This document shows, one piece after another, positions 60,882 through 64,000 of a DNA stretch of 64,000 nt (the first letter of the stretch is position 1; the number at the start of each line of letters is the position of its first letter). The translations under genes and the position numbers were made by a program. Location: positions 144,149-208,148 of the forward strand of contig CAJJDP010000061.1 of assembly GCA_905182995.1 (NCBI GenBank), given 5' to 3'. This DNA is from Paramecium octaurelia (lineage: Eukaryota; Ciliophora; Oligohymenophorea; Peniculida; Parameciidae). The notes beneath the pieces are model-generated. The model worked only from the letters and a program-made list of their open reading frames with translations, was not told the DNA's origin and searched no databases.

Positions 60882-63800
60882 TCAAACGTCACAAATTTTT
60901 GGTGATGGGAAATAGTTTTGAGAAGTTTTTTAAGGGATTTCAGGATACCATCTATTTAAACTAGCTGTCCACCTATTTATATTAATACATTTTATTACCA
61001 TACACCATTTTAAGAAAACAGGGATTCAGGAATTTCAGATTCATTTGCATCTATGCATCCTACTAACCAAGCTAACCATTCAGTTTTTAGGGCCTCCGTA
61101 GTTCCCACGATTTCAGATTACTTATCATTGGGCACTACAAATGTGACAGCTGGATCATCTTTATCAGCCACATAATATTTGATATGAGCATTTGATGATA
61201 TCAATTTTTCTTAATAATTTTCTTTATCACCAAAATTTTGAACAAAAATCAAGTATTTACTAAGCACTAGAGCATTAATTTCAATGGCTTCAAAACTATA
61301 CTCTTCATCTGATGATTTACCAAACTTGGCTCCAGTGCATTCGATATCTAAATATCCCACTAAACAATTTGAGTTAACTGTTGGATTAAAAGACAACTAA
61401 AGATCCAAATTAATATCTGGGTTGTACCATTCCAATACAATTCTGACTTATCCAGATTTTAATTTCTTGGATAGTGGAACAATAGTAACTTCATTATCTT
61501 TGAATTCATAGCAATTTTGAGAATAATCTGGATGAGTGACTATTAAATTGTATTGTGAACCCTTAACCAATCTAGTAAATGTAACTTTTCCATTTGAATC
61601 AGTCTTAGCTGTTCCATATACTTAAAATGATCCACAACTACCAACTCTCAAATCAACTTTGACTGATTCTAAATGATTCCAATCCATAACATCTACAACA
61701 TAAACTTCAGTTTCATAGTAGTTGATCTAGAAAATCTGAGAGAAATCTCCTAGTTTACATTCTCCATTTACAACCTTATATCCTTGTTCACAAACAGCAC
61801 ATTTGTTCTCTTTAGTACAGATGGCACAATTTGCAATTTTCGTAGTGCATAATTTGTATGCTTATTTGCATTAACCATTATCAAAGGTGGAAAAAGCATC
61901 ACAAAAGTCTTGATCACACTTTTCCTTGTCTTTTGAGCATTTCAAACATTAATTTTATGAGTAAGGTTTAGAGCATCCATTTTCTGGAAGACAAGATTTA
62001 TCAGCTTATAATTGATATTCTGCCTAACAACTAATGCATTTATTATTTTTATCACAGAATTTACAAAATGGAACATTAGTGCATCCAGTAGGTTAACATT
62101 TCTTTCTAGCATCCAAATATTCTCCACTCTTACATCCACCTTCAGTCTTTGCTGCTTCTTTTGGTTATTCTTTAGGTTATTCTTTTGCTGGCTCCTTAGG
62201 TTATTCTTTAGCTGGTTCTTTTGTGGTTGAACCACTAGTTGTTGTAGTTGTTGTAGGCTTAGCTGGTTCTGTAGTTGTAGTAGGCTTTGAAGTAGTAGTG
62301 GTTGTTGTTTCAGCTTAATGTTAATTTGATTTTGGAGGTGGTGCTGCTTAAACTTTAGGTATTGTCACATTAGATCTTAATAGGATAGTTCCAAAATTAA
62401 TTTCTTCTTAGAATTAAACCACTTAAGATTATACGTAATCATCATAACCAATGGCAGCCACAGTTACTAATCCAGTTGTTGGTTAAAAGAGTTAAGTGCT
62501 ATAATCAGCGACATCAAAGGTTGAGATCTGTAATTTATATTCTCCTTTCGGAGATGCAACTTCACAAATTGGTTTTTCTAATCCTTCTTGGCTCCAACAA
62601 ATCTTAGCCTCTTATAATGGATATTGAGTATATAACTTATCCTCTTCCTTTTTTATTTCTCCAACAACAAATCCACTCACCTTTGATTTCATCTCCTTGA
62701 ACAATTAAACATATATCGATTCATTCACTCCTAATTTTCCAGTAAATTTACACCCTCTTTCATCATCTTTATCAAAACCTGCCTTACAAGTTACACACTG
62801 TTATTCCTTGCACTCTTAACAATTAGGAATCTCACATTTAGGTTATGTTGAAGTTGCCTATGCTTTTGGATCAGCACTGCCTTTATCTGTAGTAGTGGTG
62901 GGACTTCCCTTACTTGGTTCAGTTGGTTTTGCTGCGGCATCTGCAAAATGAGAAAACATTGAATAATGATAAACCTTGCTGTTCTTTTCTTCAATTGGAA
63001 TATCAACAACATTTTGATATAAATTTATGGTAAGGTCTTTTGATCCCACTTGATAACACACTTAAACGTCATCCAAATACTATTAGACATAATCCAACTT
63101 GCCAATGATAGCGAAGAAATCTAACTCATTGCCATCATAATTAGGCCATAAGAATTTAGCAGCAGCCAAAGTTTAGTATGTTGTTGCTTCCTTCCTCTTA
63201 AATAGTTAAACACCCTTAACCCACAATCCAAATAAGATATCTAAATAATGATATGGAAATTATACTTGTCTCTTTCTTGCCTGTTTCTACTTTATTCAAA
63301 GGACAATTAGTTGTAGACTTACATTCGCTACTCAATTCAATCCTGTTACCAACCAATTAAGAAATCGATTGACACATTCTTGTTTAGATCTTTGTGAATT
63401 CCTTAGCTTTCACAGCTTTTGCAGGTTGATCGAAATTGACTTCCTTTTTTAAGGGAATAGGAGTGTAATTGTTTATTAACAAGAGAACTCCAAAAACTAT
63501 GGTACCGATGAATAATAATAGGAATAATGTTTCTATGTTTCTACCTAGTGTTTTATCCGATCTTGTTCTTCTTGAGAGGTGGAATTCAAATAAAATTAAA
63601 GCAAATAAAAATAATGGAGTTGCTAAAGATAGCATGATTAGAATCAACAAATCTTTTGTGTAAATATTACTTACTGTTTTACAACAATTCAAATTCAAGC
63701 ATCCCAATGGATGATCTGCAGGATCTGTTGTTTATTCTTCCCATCTCTAGACTTGAGCATCCCGATCACATGTTGTAGAATATACTGAACATTCTTTTTC

Positions 63801-64000
63801 TCCATTAGGACAATTTTAAGTTTAAATGTCTTTGATATATTTTGAGGCACAGGAGTGTTGAGACAAATAAGATTCAGATAAATTATTCATTTATTATTAG
63901 CAATTTGCAATATTACTTTCTTGCTATTCTTAAAAGTCTCTTATGTATTGAGCTTAGAATCCTAAAAGTACTGGAATTATAAGGATTTGAAGGGCTGCCA
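60882..64000 (-). CDS. Cys-rich multi-pass membrane protein, partial (runs off the right edge)
   Basis: About 1,020 residues are visible; the N-terminus lies beyond the window. The first visible residues form a hydrophobic helix (LAALQILIIPVLLGF), followed by two more (LLILIMLSLATPLFLFALIL; ETLFLLLFIGTIVFGVLLLI) and then a large presumably extracellular region. This has CxxC modules (CEIPNCQECKEQQCVTC; CKFCDKNNKCISC), a Thr-rich run, and a low-complexity KEPAKEQ-type repeat near 62,150. Small beta domains follow (KTDSNGKVTFTRLVKGSQYN), resembling the carboxypeptidase-regulatory/Ig-like fold of surface adhesins. Introns of 25 and 26 nt restore the frame. The C-terminus ends ...FPSPKICDV. Probably a surface protein. 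Confidence 0.8.

Noticed and set aside
62012-62230. Plus-strand ORF rich in Phe/Leu
   Set aside because: Reverse reading of the KEPAKEQ-type low-complexity repeat of the minus-strand membrane protein.

Overview
The window reads as a somatic (macronuclear) scaffold segment from a Paramecium-type ciliate. TAA and TAG lie in frame throughout conserved proteins where glutamine fits, and TGA alone ends genes. Conserved reading frames are broken by tiny introns of 19-32 nt that nearly all start GTA and end AG. Intergenic DNA is very AT-rich, often under 100 nt, and down to 18 nt. Exon joins were checked by hand: in almost every gene below, total length minus introns is an exact number of codons. 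Most of the ORFs that a standard-code translation gives are fragments or shadows of these genes.

Layout. 1-5.1 kb: edge of a membrane-protein gene, a leucine-rich-repeat protein, then a gene-poor stretch with a decayed PP2C phosphatase and two identical tRNA-Leu(UAA) genes inside a ~210-bp duplication. 5.1-20.4 kb: kinesin-9, small hypotheticals, a kinase with an HGD catalytic loop, a dual-specificity phosphatase, a B-box coiled-coil protein, ATP synthase gamma, an EF-hand protein, a BTB/BACK protein, an intact PP2C and a C2HC zinc-finger protein. 20.4-36.5 kb: two disordered/coiled-coil proteins, a VPS10/sortilin receptor divergent from phosphoglycerate kinase, a secreted lipase, a 1,726-residue single-pass membrane protein and two more coiled-coil or disordered proteins. 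37.5-47.9 kb: an Aurora-like kinase with DFT instead of DFG, a PTEN-type phosphatase 18 nt upstream of an AGC (AKT/SGK-like) kinase, a TTLL enzyme, a protein with three RING-like modules and succinyl-CoA:3-ketoacid CoA-transferase. 48.1-64 kb: a ~2,700-residue surface protein (Cys-rich, beta-helix, about seven membrane spans), a 940-residue helical protein, a TBC Rab-GAP and a cut-off Cys-rich membrane protein.

The genes do not form one pathway. Recurring themes are phosphorylation signalling (four kinases, PTEN, DSP, PP2C), cilia/microtubules (kinesin-9, TTLL, possibly the ZC2HC protein), endomembrane traffic (VPS10, TBC) and very large surface proteins. The most notable arrangement is the PTEN-AGC kinase tandem, which puts a likely PIP3 phosphatase directly next to a kinase of the family that PIP3 signalling controls. 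I saw no CRISPR array, transposase, virus or rRNA.
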